A DNA stretch of 64,000 nt from Apostichopus japonicus. Taxonomy: Eukaryota; Echinodermata; Holothuroidea; Aspidochirotida; Stichopodidae. The position numbers and the translations under genes are program-made. The first letter of the stretch is position 1. The number at the start of each line of letters is the position of its first letter. The DNA is taken from positions 27,877,898 to 27,941,897 of the forward strand of contig NC_092577.1 of the NCBI RefSeq assembly GCF_037975245.1, read 5' to 3'. Under the pieces are notes generated by a model. That model had not been told where the DNA came from, ran no database searches, and worked only from the letters and a program-made list of their open reading frames with translations. Below, one piece after another: positions 1-13,367 of the stretch.

Positions 1-418
1 GCATTTATTAATTATCTTATATAGTGTCCGCTGCGTGATGGTTATTTGTAAGGTCCGAATGAGGCTGAATGTAACAATTGGAAATTCCTCATTTCAAGCA
101 AACAGTTCCATCAAATAACACAACTCAAAATAAAATAGTGATGTTGTTTATAATCGATTAAACAACACCGATTTTTTTCTTGAAGCTTGTGACTTGTTTG
201 ACCGCTTGTCGTCTTTTGGAAATATCTGTTTCAATGAGACATTTTTCATGTTTTCCGATCAGCTAAGGCTGAGACTAGTCTTGTATAAGGACTCGAGCAC
301 TATCCCTGACCATTTCTTATAATGCTTACTTAACCCCATAGAAGCAATTTCATTCTTAATTATATACATCTTTACTCATTTTACAGTTCTCACGTCCCAC
401 AATTAAGTAAAAACAGAA

Positions 419-430
419 CCCCCCCCCCCC
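419..430. repeat. poly-C run
   Basis: Twelve consecutive C residues. It is the first of more than thirty C or G homopolymer runs in the window. Confidence 0.9.
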
Positions 431-1063
431 TCAAAACAAAGTGACTAAGTTTGGGTAATGTTTGCTTTCAACGTTACGATAAAGTTCACACATGAGATGA
501 AAACATATAGCGTAGTAAACGTCTTAGAAAATAGCGCAATTGGTTATCCCCCCTCCCCACCCTATGCGTATTATAACTATTGGGGAAAATCTCATATTTT
601 CTCGCCCACCCCCCTCATTGACCCTGGACCATGTGATGTATTCCCCTGACCACCCCCACCAACTCTCGTCAGGTCTTATCAAGTTAAGCACCAACTTCTA
701 CTAATTAATAACCAGAACTTAGGCTACTAAGCATACAAGGGTATAATATTCTCCTCGCCTTCTATACACCAGCAACATAAATTGAGACATTCCTAGATGT
801 GGGACGCGAGCTCGTGTGGTGTGCACTCTATTGTTTTAAGTCTTGTGGTCCAGAAATTAGGGTGACTCTCGTGTCAAGTCGTCTGACGGCTTTTCAATGT
901 GCTGCTGTTATGTGTGATGTTGCTGGGTTTGTTTTGAAGTTTGACGGGCGATAAGGTTAAACCACAACAATCTCGCATTATCGTACCGTACGTAGTGGGA
1001 TAATATTTCAGGCATACCGTATACGTGTACGTGTATATGTATACACACACCCATATATGTATG

Positions 1064-1067
<4 letters not shown>

Positions 1068-1115
<48 letters not shown>
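1068..1115. repeat. (TA)n microsatellite
   Basis: Near-perfect TA dinucleotide array with one TTTA interruption near 1102. It is preceded by imperfect TATG/CACA repeats. The open frame that reads through it on the - strand is simple-sequence translation and not a gene. Confidence 0.95.
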
Positions 1116-2096
1116 CATGGGTGTGTGAACATTTCAAATACAATCATGTATGCATGCAACACGGGAAATATATTTATTTAGAAAATATAGAAAAATGATT
1201 AATAAATGATGAAAATATAAATAAATCAAACTTAATAACAAGCGTGTGACTAACAAAGACAGTACAAACCCAACATTCATCATGTCTGCAGTCATGCCTT
1301 AATATTGAACAAGCATCTCCCCTCGAATTGTTACATATCAGAACTCTTCCCCACAGGCACGTGTTACGACTTTGACAAGTTTAAAAATGACGTGACATTG
1401 CCATTATTGTGTCTTCTCATGCATTGCATTAACATGTGACATTTACAATATACAGTAGCAATGCGGACCCCAAATCAAGACGTTAATATCATGATGTTTA
1501 TTTAGGTGGCCTGCACATGTGCTGGTCACATAAACCTATAGATAGGGTTGGCTCGGTATCATGTTGATATGAATGTCCCCTTCTGTATTATACAAAGCAG
1601 AGTCGGTTAAATTTAAGGTCGAGGCTCGTTGTCAGTTATTTCAGTGAAAATCTTTAAGTCACTCTGTCATCTCTTGGTTGAAAACTATACACAACTTTCT
1701 TGAAGAGTCTTAAATTTTGTGTGAAAATGGTTGACTCCGAGAGTCATGAATGAATACAAGACCAACATGAAGGAATAATGAACTTAGTAATGACAGAGAA
1801 CCTATACTTCGATAAAGAACTTCTCCTAACACAATTAACACAATTTCCTGCTTTTAGTCTGTCACGATTTGAACCACAGTCTGTTATTTCTCTGTATGTG
1901 TAAGCCATCGTACACTATATCACATTTAACCGTGTATATTGACATGCTAAAACAAAAATCGAAATGATTAGAGGGTAATACTCCATCCCTTGTCTACTAA
2001 TCCCCTTACATGTATCTCATTGTGTTCACCGTGCTCGTTAACCTGTCTGTATTCTGTGCGTGTTTTTGTCCCGTATGTTACTGTTACTGTTGTCAT

Positions 2097-2215
2097 TTAG
2101 CCTTTGAAGAAGATCCTGCAAGGATCGAAACGTCAGGCCAACTTAACTGTTACACATTCTCCTACGCAGGCTCTCTAGTGGATAAGCAGTTTGTATAACA
2201 GTTTTATTTTATTTT
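2097..2215 (+). mobile_element. Penelope-like retroelement fragment (putative)
   Basis: The block contains a GATCC/GGATC hairpin followed by CGAAACGTCAGGCCAACTTA. The arrangement 'TGAAGA, stem, CGAAACGTC' is the signature I know from Penelope-like elements, whose terminal repeats carry minimal hammerhead ribozymes. A short matching tail (CGTCAGGCCAACTTA then TTACACAT-like) recurs in inverse orientation near 21754-21778, which supports a dispersed family. No reverse transcriptase or GIY-YIG coding sequence was found nearby, so only a terminal fragment is present. The 62-codon open frame across it is incidental. Confidence 0.5.
2100..2138 (+). ncRNA. hammerhead-ribozyme-like motif (degenerate)
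   Basis: What is seen, in order: stem I strand GCCT (2100-2103); core TTGAAGA (2104-2110); an unpaired A; stem II GATCC (2112-2116) with loop TGCAA and GGATC (2122-2126); core GAAA (2127-2130); a minimal stem III CG plus TC (2131-2134); and the returning stem I strand AGGC (2135-2138). This matches the type I minimal hammerhead layout known from Penelope-like elements. The invariant first core C of CTGANGA is T here, which should weaken or abolish self-cleavage. It is therefore called a relic. Confidence 0.45.
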
Positions 2216-2834
2216 GAGATTTTAATTAGCAAAAGAAGGGTGAAATGTAGATCATCTGTTTACGAGGAATTAAATTATCTACATTTTATGACAGCTTAAA
2301 GTATGCAAAAGCTCATGACCAATCACACAGTGATTTTTACGAGACCGTTGGGACATGAGTTCATACCATGACGTATCAGCGGTCAATATGAAAGACAAAA
2401 ACAAAACAAAATAAAAAAAACCAACGGATATATCTGGCTGGTCAACTGACCACTTGGCCTAACCGATGATTCACCATGTATTAGGGTCGCTGAGATAACC
2501 TGCAACGAGCAATAATGTCTGTCCTAAAAGTTATATCAGCTGGAGGTATACCTGTATTTGGTACCAAACAAGAACCATAAAAATACTTACTCATTGGAGA
2601 ATATAATCACCATTGAATAATGGACTGAACGTTTTTCTGCCTGACTATCAGCTAATTCTGACACCAAGATGGTATGTCCTCGATAGCTGATGTGAAATCG
2701 TGTAACCAAGTAATATTGCGTCGGTACAGTCTCGAAGTAAGCCATACATATCTGCATTGATTGCACGTTATCGAATAAGCACGATTTCTTTAGTGACGTC
2801 ACGAATTACTCCAGTCCAGTTGGATTGTGGAAGT

Positions 2835-3280
2835 GTCCACCAATACCACCATAACCACCACCAACTACCACCATCCGTTCCCACTACAACAGTCCACCAT
2901 TCTACCGCATATCATTACCTATTATCACCATGCGCTACAACCGACACCACAAGTTGCCACTTCCTATTGTATTATAATCACCACCCACCACCCAAATGCG
3001 CTACCACCAGTACCCCTACCGCCACCCACATCACAGCCCACTTCCCCCACCATCACCATCATCACCTCTACCATAACGTACTCCTTCGCCACCATCCGCA
3101 ATCACTTCCACCGCCCGTTACCACCACTCTTAACCCAACCCATCACCAATACGCTATAACTACCATCACCCACCCCTACCACAACCCACTATCCACCATC
3201 CCCACAAGGCTTGCTCCACTCACACCACACGTTGCCTCCGCCTCCGTGACCACCCATCATCACCACAAACTGCTAGACGT
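2835..3280 (+). repeat. cryptically simple CCA/ACC-rich block
   Basis: About 450 bases on the + strand are dominated by CCA, CAC, ACC and CAT triplets with few G residues, in a degenerate and non-periodic order. Two overlapping open frames translate to His/Thr/Pro/Tyr-rich strings. Because several frames stay open together and no domain is recognisable, this is treated as low-complexity DNA and not coding sequence. Confidence 0.75.
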
Positions 3281-4349
3281 ACTTATCTAGAAACAAACAG
3301 CTGATCTTGAGAATTGCCCTAATTGAAGAATACAACCATGACACGTGTACAGGGTCTCTTCAAAGTATAGGTTGCTTGCGATCCTCCTGTCCATTCAGAT
3401 CTCCAAATGTTGATTAACCGATCACTTCGTCCTGCTAACATCCCGCAGCTCCTGACATTCCACTCAAATTGAAGATCATGGAATTTAATACCAACTGTCT
3501 GCCTCAAAACCTCACTTTTATTAAAGCTAACCATTTAGGGAGATAATCTTGATAAAAGCCATTGCCCAGACCTTATGATTGCATTTTATGTTGTTAAAGT
3601 TGACGGTAAGTGATTCAGTCCAGGGTGCGTGCCTCTGGATATTTTCCTTTTAATCTATTCAAAGCTTCCACAAAGATGCACTTTTAATTGCACATTTGTA
3701 TCTCTAGGGAACTAAATCTGCTTTACTGGTAATTTACATATTAATACTTAACCTTTGAAACAAGAAAACATATTCAAAATTGTGAAACTAAATTTTTCTC
3801 TTAAATATTTGTTTATTATTTTTGTTCCCTTCCTATTGCCCCGGTTCGATTTGCTTCATTCTTCTGGTTTAAATACAAATATTACTATGTTTGATTCCTT
3901 GGTAAATAGTTTTTAAAAGTAACAGTTTGTCGGTCGTATGATGTCACACGACGTTTTTCATGCCACACCCGTTTTGCGTTGTGAGAAAAAGCGTGAAATA
4001 TATATATAAATTTCATGCTCGATTCAGTAAGTGTAAACTTTTTCAACTTTTGGTTTAAAACTACATCTACAGTAAATGTATTAGCATCAGAATATCAAAA
4101 AATTAATAGCAACATAGTCAATGTTTTCACCGATGCAAATAATATCAAATATGGCATAAATTCCATATAGGTCAAAGTATCTACTTACATTAAACGTATA
4201 GAAAGTTTAGAGGGTATCCTGTATCCTGCTTTCAAATAATTTTATGAACTTTTCGTTAAAAATCTGAGGCCAACACTGACGACTTATTTAGTCATATTGA
4301 TCATACAATATGTCGAATATATACATGTATGCCTGACAACGAGTGTCAG

Positions 4350-4351
<2 letters not shown>

Positions 4352-4410
<59 letters not shown>

Positions 4411-4504
4411 CCTATATATATATAGCCTATATATATATAGCCTATATATATAGCCTATATATATAGCCTATATATATATATATATAATATCTATATATAT
4501 ATAT
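4352..4504. repeat. (TA)n array grading into a TA-plus-GCC higher-order repeat
   Basis: A pure TA tract of about 58 bases is followed by repeated units of the form 'GCC then (TA)n', with the TA stretch shrinking and then growing again. The regular GCC spacers indicate unit-level duplication inside a dinucleotide array. Confidence 0.9.
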
Positions 4505-6547
4505 GCTCATAAACACCTGCTCCCGAACACACTCAGTAATTAATCTCACCAAAGCAAATGGACTTTTGACGGATGCGTATATCACAGAAACTCTACAAGA
4601 TATTCGACAAATACTATACAGTCTCCGTCAATTTGTTGCACCTGCTAGAAGGGTTTTCCAACCTGTATTTTTTCTCATCTTCAGAAATTCTCCCTTGAAA
4701 TGGGAAAATGTTCGTACCGCGGGGACGTCCATGAATGCCTGGATAACCGAAATAAACTTTATTTTAGTGTTATTTTTTCATCTCCTGCATGTCACTTTAT
4801 ACTGTAATGGATAGGCCTAACCTATTTTAACCCGCTTGGATTCCAATACAACACTCTTATTTCTCTCTCTCCCGATTGAGTAATAAATTACAGGAATTTT
4901 CGCTAAACTGATAACCCCGCTATTCGTTAGTATAAACGTTTTCACATCTGTGTATGAGCGCTACAAAGTATACCTCTCCCGAATCTATATTTTTTATGTA
5001 CGTTCCCATCTGTCTGTAGATTTACCTCCTCCGTCCCACTACCTTCTATATAACATGTACATAAACCAAAACCGATGTCTTCGTCTGTATGTATTAACGT
5101 TTTATAAGACAGTGAAGGGTTTGGAGCACCGATCGATTCATTGGTTTGTGGAGGTGCTTTAAGGAATGTGAGTACTTCTCAATGTATAAATTACATTCAT
5201 CTTACCATCTTCTAATGTACCAACAGTAACACTACTGTCCACCACGTGTGTACAGTGCAGGGAGGTATATAGGGCTGAGTACACAAACGTAGTTAGTGTA
5301 CATCTAGTATCTAGACCTATACATGTGGAGGCTATGCGCGGTTATAATTGTATTGTAAAACTGAATATTGATGTAAAGAGTTTGTACGCATAATTATGTA
5401 TTAGACAGGTATATATGTATACGCTCTTGAGTTTAATACCTGCATTATACCTGTAATGAAACTACATCAATTAAATCAGCAATTAATCAAATCACAATGT
5501 ACCCTTCTATAATACGGTTGTAAACTTTTATACATTTTCGTTCTATAGCGTTCCTAAAATGCAAAGAACAAAAATCACCTTAGAATTGTCCAAATTTGTC
5601 TTACGCATTTTACAAAGGCATTTGACAAAGACATTTGCCATTGTTATTTGCATGTAAGTACAAATAAGTGGGCGATATTTTCCAAATGTTTGAAAGCAAT
5701 CTTATTTAAGTGTAGGGGAAAATATCATGAGAAATCTCTGCTTGCTTTTGAAAACATTATAATATGTTACATACTTATTTGTACCTGTACTATAGAATGA
5801 GCTGATAAGACTTGCTAAGGCCTTATCTCCCTATTACATTTACCATTTTGTTTGTTAGAATCAAACCAAATATGTGATTTTCTCTCCAATAACACTGACC
5901 TTGTCATCTGAGTGGTACTTTTAACTTCGAAAATATAAACGATTATTCCCCACAGTTCAAAAGAACAGCAATTAAAGCTGAAACCAGACAAAGAGCGGAT
6001 TGGTTTCCTACACACTATTATATATGTATTGCAATGTTATACCAGATGCACAGTGTTATAGTTACTGACTGACTCACTGACTTTTGTTGAACATTACGTT
6101 TTGAAGTTAATAAAGACTTTTAATTACTGAACAAAATGAAAGCAAATAAGTGGCTGCATTATCACTTCCAAAGATCAAATATTAAATTGTACAATTCTGC
6201 CAGGCTTAAATATATTGTTAAATAAGTGGTATCGTGATTTTAAGATAAAAATACAAAACCTTTATTGACAAACAACACAACTGACAGGTATAGCGTGGAC
6301 AGAAATGCGACTTACCGTAAGTTATTAAGGTATATTATTGTAATGTTTTCTCCCATCATTTTGAGTAATAACACTGAATAATGTATTGTTAAAATAGCAA
6401 TCCGCGCGGTTGAATCATGGCGTAGCTATACTTCTGTTCTTTGGGGACCAAATGCTTCTTTAGGGGTGGGAAGGCACGCATGAGCTATTTTTATTAACCA
6501 AAAAATACTAACATTTTGGGGGAGATAACCTGGGCCTTCGTTACCCT

Positions 6548-6567
6548 CCCCCCCCCCCCCCCCCCCC
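6548..6567. repeat. longest poly-C run (20 C)
   Basis: Twenty consecutive C residues, the longest homopolymer of this type in the window. Others of 12-17 bases are at 18583-18597, 19375-19388, 24272-24286, 37751-37765 and 40114-40130. Confidence 0.9.
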
Positions 6568-8170
6568 GTGACTACACCAATTTGTTGAATATCGTCGAAA
6601 CATTACTTGATCACAGAAAGATTTTACTGATACTATATATATGTATATATTGCTTTAAGGCGGATTGCTTTCATTCTGCTACGAAACCTGCGGTCAACTT
6701 CGTAAATGCGTGCAGGTGAATACGATCGAGTATTCTGGAAATAAATACCTTCAATTTGCGATTAGGTTGCGATGAAAACGAATGAGATGCCGCGAGAATT
6801 GCGATAGGAGAACGATTCCTATGATAGTTTCCATATAGTTGTATGTTCTACCTAGTGTTAAGGGTGTAGCACAGTAGGCTAGCGGCTCTGGTTTCATTTG
6901 AATGACCTCCTTGTAAGGTTTTAAAGTATCAATTCAGGCTTAAACTCACTGTAAGGTTAATCCTGAAAAACTTCCACGGTATCTCTTACATTGAAAGACC
7001 GATATGCATGGAATCATCCACATTAGTGTGAAATTCCCTAATTGAGGAAGTATAGGCTGGGAAGACACAATGGTAGATGTATGATAGGCTGTCTTCACAG
7101 TCTTTGTGGTGTTTGTATATATAAACTTTACTTATACAATTGGGTACAATTAGAGCAACACAACATGTACTTGTGTCTGTAGTTCGTGGTTGGTCTTTCC
7201 ATGTTGGGATGTTTTCATGACACTTATATTTGTCGGTGCTCGATGGTTCTTCGTTTTGATATACTCAGCGGATCAAATGTTAGTATGTTGTTTTCACTGT
7301 CCTAACCATATCGCAAATTCATTGTACAGATTCTTTAGGTGGCAGAATGTCACAAAAGATAACTCTAAAAGGTGCATCGCACCTCGCTTATCTGTCTCCT
7401 CACAGCTATAGCACCCTAACTCAACTACTAGGCTCGCCTGCTGCTTTAAAGAAGTGAGAGAGCCAGAACCAACTAGGCCATTGTGCAAAACCAACGCAGT
7501 GAAAAACCATTATAAGGAATTTACCTTGTCTTGCCATATTGCTATATACTAAGAACCAGCCGATGCAGGCTTACCTGTCCCCTGATGTGCTCCCTCTCCT
7601 TAGTTACCCACCGACAAACATATTTCGGATTAAAAAATGTCACTGCTTGCCATCAATCATAATGTCCTGGGTCCCCCCCCCCCCTCTTCTTTATTTTATA
7701 GGCCGTTTGATGCACAGATCATGTCGTTTGTTGTACCGAATTATAGAGATTTTTTTGATACCTGGATCAGCTCTGACACTGCTCACCCTATACGGTTCAG
7801 TACATTGTTCTCCTATAACCTTTATCAATGATATAGAGCGCTATATATAGTCCTGACGCACTCTAAGCAGAGAGCTGGCACTGCAAGTATACTTTCATGC
7901 GACTGTGTATACTTGCAAGTTATCTAACATTAAGTCTGCCAACAGTATGATGTTCGTAACATAACTATTCCCGCCAGACAAAGGAATCTGTGAACACAAA
8001 ACATAAATTGTTAGTCTACCACATTAGTGTCACAAGAGATCTTTTGTGAGCCTATCATTATTGGCCAATTTAACCTTGTCTGACAGATAAGTGTTGTAAA
8101 ACTGAGAGCAAATGAAACAATAATTATTAGAATGGAGTGGATCTTATGTTGCTATTCCTGTGGCGCCTGT

Positions 8171-8325
8171 CCTATATATACCTACAACACTTTCGAACAT
8201 ACGTAGGCCTACAGTCTCATTTGCATATATGTTGATGTAAGCTATAACGTCTTTCCTATAGACCGACAACACTTTCTAATACCTACGTATAGGCCTAGGT
8301 CATTTACATATATGTTGATGAACGC
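8171..8325 (+). repeat. imperfect tandem duplication, ~84-bp unit
   Basis: Two adjacent units share, in order: CCTATA, CCTACAACACTTTC or CCGACAACACTTTC, a TACGTA-AGGCCTA block, and CATATATGTTGATG. The first begins at 8171 and the second at 8255. The units carry substitutions and small indels, so the duplication is old. No coding potential is seen. Confidence 0.75.
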
Positions 8326-9322
8326 AAACGTACTGTAATTGTCACCAAGTGGGTAAATCCTAATTGTCAGCTGAATTCACCCGACTTTAAAGAGGGAAAA
8401 ACACAAAGGTCGAGTTAAGGAACGCCGTTAGTAACGATCTTCTATAGACCTGCAGTCACGTCTTCGAGGCCCAGAGCATCCCGTATGTACACCTTTGGAT
8501 AGTTTTAGAACGCATGCAGAGAGCTGATTGTTACGTGCAGAAATTATCAGTCGTGACCCACAAGATTTACTGGTCTGACTTTCATAAAAAAAAATGCTAT
8601 AAGAACACGGGAATTGAGGTACAAGACGCGGGCGTCCTTGAACTTCCTGTACGATGATGATTGTAGCACCAAGCATTCGCGAATTTCATGCTGGAGACAC
8701 TTATCAATTCATTAAAACTATCTATTACCATAAACACCTGCATAATTTACAATAACTAACACGAACCCTCGCTCACAGGCAGGGGGTGAATGTCTTGGCT
8801 GCGGTGTTTGGTAAAACAGCGGCTTGTCCTAACAGATGCAAGCACTGGGAATCTTCCCGGGATGTGAAGGGGCTTTACCTTTACTGGCCCAATGTGAATG
8901 TCACTTTGACCTGTCAACACAATAGACTTAAATGGCCAAACGTGACACGCCTCATCAGGTTAAATCTTGCATGACAGGCGTAGGAGTGAGGTAATCTACT
9001 CAAATCGTTTTTTAACCTCATATTGTGACATTATTCTTGATTAAATTAACCTGTATTTTCTGCTTGGTTTTAATCAATAACCGTAGGTTGAATGAAGTAG
9101 GCATGTACTTGACTATCTGTCCGGATTTAGACGTACATGTATAAATATGAAGCTGGTTATATGTCAATTGGTTCAGTATATAGACCGTCATGGGTTTAAA
9201 CCGGTTCATATAGCACCGGACTCGACCCGGCCCTTGTTGGGAGCTCATGAGAGGAAGAAAATCAGCAGACGTTAACAATTCTATTTTTGACGAAACTAGT
9301 ACTTAGGTGACGTGACATAACA

Positions 9323-9708
9323 GGACAACGCAAGGGCGTAGGAACCGGGGGGCTGGGGGCGCCAGCCCACCCAGTGAAAAATGTGGAGGGGCGGAAGTAT
9401 CATTCCGCCCCCCCCCCCCCGCTTCGCAGGTCAGAAAACCCCTTCTTCATTTCCAAATGAGAAAAAAAATCTCATTTGGAGCACCAAATTGTATCTAAGG
9501 CCAGGTGAAAATACAAAATTAAGTTTACAAAATGGAGTGGGTGTTGAAGTGTGCTATATTGCACCAAATTGCATCTGAGGCCACCTGGAAATGCAAAAAA
9601 ATCCAAAGGGGAGGGCGAAACCCCCTCCCCTTAGACCCCTCCCCCAGGCCGGCCATCATTCTTCAGCCCCCCTACTCAAAAGTACCTTCCTACGCCACTG
9701 GGACAACG
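9323..9708 (+). mobile_element. non-autonomous hAT-type DNA transposon, copy 1 (complete)
   Basis: The 370-bp element (9331-9700) starts CAAGGGCGTAGGAA and ends TTCCTACGCCACTG, the inverse of CAGTGGCGTAGGAA. The ends therefore form imperfect terminal inverted repeats of about 14 bases. It is flanked by a perfect 8-bp direct repeat, GGACAACG, at 9323-9330 and 9701-9708. An 8-bp target duplication with CAGTGGCG-type ends is characteristic of the hAT superfamily. The interior is short, contains a 13-base poly-C run and a self-complementary CCAAATGAG/CTCATTTGG pair, and encodes no transposase. Movement would need an enzyme supplied elsewhere. Two more copies lie at 17361 and 30551. Confidence 0.85.
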
Positions 9709-11024
9709 TACTTAAGAATACGCGAATAAAGACATTTATAGAATTAACCCTGTCCTATATACTCTACAGAAGCAAATGGAAGGGCATAGCTTACACATTT
9801 CTATATAGCCGTTGGTTTTAGGTTCCATGCATAAGAAGTCAGTCAGTTTTCATGAAATGTTCGATTTTGTTTGATACTTGATTTTCAAGTCCCGCAATAA
9901 CGTAGCTCAATGGCTTGGTTACTTAAGTCCAATTTCCAAATGCTGAAAATGTAAGTTCACTTTTTGCTTGTTAGGTTGTTATTAAACTATCCATGTTATT
10001 TTAAGTGTATGGTCCACGAAATATTTACAATTTATTACGAAATTCATTATGAGCCTTCCATTGACTTCGGTGAAAAATATGGAAAGGTTCTCTATTTGCG
10101 AGGGGGGTATTGTATGCATGAGAAATACTCCTTTTTGCTTTTGTTCAAAGTTTTGATCACTAGAAGGGGAAAAAAATGTGTTTTTAAATTGCAAACCGTT
10201 ATTCCAGGTATAACGATCGCTGAAGAACATGTATCGTTTGATTGCAGCTGTTTTCTTTCATGGAGACCTGCTGGGTTTGGAAAGGGAAAGAAATTCAGTT
10301 CTTTCGCTACATTTTTTCGTTTTTACATTTAATTGAGACATGAAGCATCAATGTACATTCGTACAGATTCTTTGCCAAAAAAGCATTTCAAACGAACAAA
10401 GGCTGTCGTTGTTCATGACAACAACAAAACGAGAGGGGGATGGGGGGGGGGGGGGAGCGGCGGAATGGGCAAACCATGCTGAAGGTGTATTTACCTATCT
10501 TAACAGACTTCATTTTACGTTAAAACCATCAAAAACACAGTAGTTTATAACACTGGAGTAATCTCCACCCCCTTTTAACTATCCTTCTGTCGTCCAATGC
10601 AAACTTCAAGATGTGAATAGTACAACTCCCGAGTCTATGAATAACTGTTTACTTTATCAAGTACCTTGCTTAGAGACGGTGTAACTCATATATGAGCAGA
10701 ATATCCTCAATGAACACTGGAAGGAGTAAACCAATTTGTACACATCAGATGACAAGAATGAAGGAGGAGGGCTCAAGTAAATGAGATGAGAAATAAAACC
10801 AAAACGCAAAGAGCTCAAGTGTGTATTGTGTGGCCTTTCTGTTTGCTTTTGCTACTTACATAACTTGCACACACCTCCCTAATAACTTAGAAGTGTCGTC
10901 GTTTAATCGGTGATGTATATTTTAGTGATGTAGGCTAAATACAAACATGTTACACTTAAGAGAGAAGGTGTGTTGTTGCAATCCCCACTGGAAGTTGTTT
11001 TTTTTCCCTGATATGTATGTATAT

Positions 11025-11025
11025 G

Positions 11026-11060
<35 letters not shown>

Positions 11061-11098
11061 ATATATTATATATATATATATATATTATATATATATAT
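11025..11098. repeat. (TA)n microsatellite, interrupted
   Basis: TA array with TTTA and ATTA interruptions. The frames through it on both strands are simple-sequence artefacts. Confidence 0.9.
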
Positions 11099-13346
11099 GA
11101 CATCTCATCCATATAGCTACCTGTCCGTCGTGTTCGTGGATTTTTGTCACGCACGTGGACAACGTTGTTTCTAAACCCTACCCCTTTTGTAACAATTAAT
11201 CTATCCGGTATTGAGAAAAGTGAGATTACACACCACATAGGCCTAGAAATTATGACCACAAACACTGTATACATATTTCGTCTTCTTCTACTTCTAAGTT
11301 CATAAGATCATAAAAATAGTTTCATTGTCTCATTTAAGATCAGGTCAAGCTCGTGTATTGTTATCACATGAATGATAAAATTTCTTACAGAACTTGCCCG
11401 TTAGTATAATGATTTTTCGTAATCAGTGCCAGTTGTGACGTATTTAGCAGAGCATGACATGTGATGGCGCACGTTTACCAATCAAAAGCCACCGCTGCGG
11501 CTATCTAACTATCGTCATAATTCCAAGTTAACATGATTTTCTCGGAAAAGAAATCAAATGAAACACTAAAGTATTTTGCCGCTTAAATAATTTCACCACA
11601 CCCTGCGCTGTGACAACCAGCAACGGGATATTTGTCTACATTTCAACCGCTGCGATTTTTGAGTACAAAATGTACTGCGTAAAACTATTGTTTCTCTATA
11701 GACTGACAGAACAAATAGTTGGAAACGATTTTCACAAAAACTATATAATTGCTTACCCATTACCGTTAAAGTGTTACTGAAACGAGATTGTTTGCTTTGT
11801 GGCGCATACCTTGTTATATGTGTAGCATATAGTCTATGATGGGAACTAATCGGTGAGCTTTGGGTATTTCTTGTAGGACATTGCAGTTGTATTCAAGATA
11901 TATTGACACCCTCGTAAATTCCTTCTGCGCAAAACGTGTCCCTTTAAAATAGTGACAAAGAGATAATTTATACAAATCTTTTACTTTTGACGCGCCAGTG
12001 CTTTGTTATAGATACATGGAAAAGCAACAATATTCAGCTTATATTTGCCTCTGTAATATATCTATTTATTCCTCTGAATGGCGGGGAGTACCACGTCATC
12101 CTTTGATCACTCATCGCTGCTGTTTAGATTTCAAACAGTCGTTTACATTAGTATACGCCTTTAAATTTCGTGATAAAGAGTTCGCCATATAGAATTTTAA
12201 GAAGCATTGCAGTGTAACAGACAGTATTAACGTGCTATAACATCATAAATATAGAAAGGACAAATTAAAAATAGACTAATATAGAAGACTTATCTGTGAA
12301 GAGCGAATCTACGTCGTACGAAATGCTGTCAATAGATATATAGATATAGGTCTATGTTTGTATTTCCTGTACTTAAGTATACTTGTTGAAAGTTTGTCCT
12401 TTAACTATATGTATATAGTTATATTCGATACTTTGTGATGTTGCTGTTTATATATACAAATAGTGCATATCTCGCCATTCCATGGTTATCTTTATATATA
12501 GGTAATAAAAGAACTCCACTCGATAAATAACGTAGCAGTGCGACGGATAGAAAATGAAATATGTTTCACGTTGAAAGAAGTGGCGACTAGGCTCTGTTTA
12601 TAGGTACTTGATCTGTGGTAAACTATAGGTTGAAGTTAAGACACCGCCCAAAGAGCCAAACCTTATAGAAGACATTGATGAAATTCTACGAAGCTTTATT
12701 TAACATCATTACTGGAACTTATTTTAGCAAAGAACGATAATTCATTTTTAAATTAAAACTGATCATTTTCCTTTTCCGCCAACTCCAACTCGTGTACATG
12801 TATAATGCAATTTACTCTCTTCCTGTCCAAGAAAGGTGCAGTCAGCTGTTAACTAAACCGTATATTCTAAAAAGTCAGTGGGAATAATGACATCAACCCG
12901 ATTTTAATATGCAAATTTCAGAGGCTATGTAGTCTATATTTATTATAGGAAGGTCTACATGTATACGGAAGTTGTGGATAAGACTATATTAGGTGATATT
13001 TAAATGAAAATATCACTTACTTGAAAAATAGGGTGGTGTGGGGGGGGGGGGGGCGTGGGACTGTAAAGTGAAGGGAAAAAGCTGCCATTACTCGGAATAA
13101 ATGCCGAAGACATTGTTGTAAGGGTTAGAGACTTTGTTGCCTTCAAGAGTATAGGTATCACATTTTCCCTAAAGACATATGCTTGCAAAGAAACACAAGA
13201 CTTGAGTCAATGTTAACATATCTCTTCTTAAAGATGTACACTGTTTCAATTTCTTCTGCTTAAAAATACTGATGTATAAGTCTAAGTTGTGTGCGACATG
13301 TCTTGTTTTCCCCAACTCATGCGGTATAGGCTAAACTTATATCATA

Positions 13347-13367
13347 GAGTTGTTATGGAACTCCCTG
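13347..13367. repeat. imperfect palindrome related to GGGAGTTGT hairpins
   Basis: GAGTTGTTATGGAACTCCCTG, then CTTATACTA, resembles the perfect palindrome at 22160-22184, which is followed by CTGATACTA. It is probably a degraded relic of the same foldback repeat. Confidence 0.4.

Noticed and set aside
2757-3290. 177-codon His/Thr/Pro-rich frame
   Set aside because: It lies in a CCA/ACC low-complexity block where two frames are open together. No signal peptide or known repeat protein pattern is seen.
9964-10332. 122-codon open frame on the + strand
   Set aside because: It begins at a TTG codon, has no recognisable domain and no clear splice sites. It is most likely a chance frame in intronic DNA.
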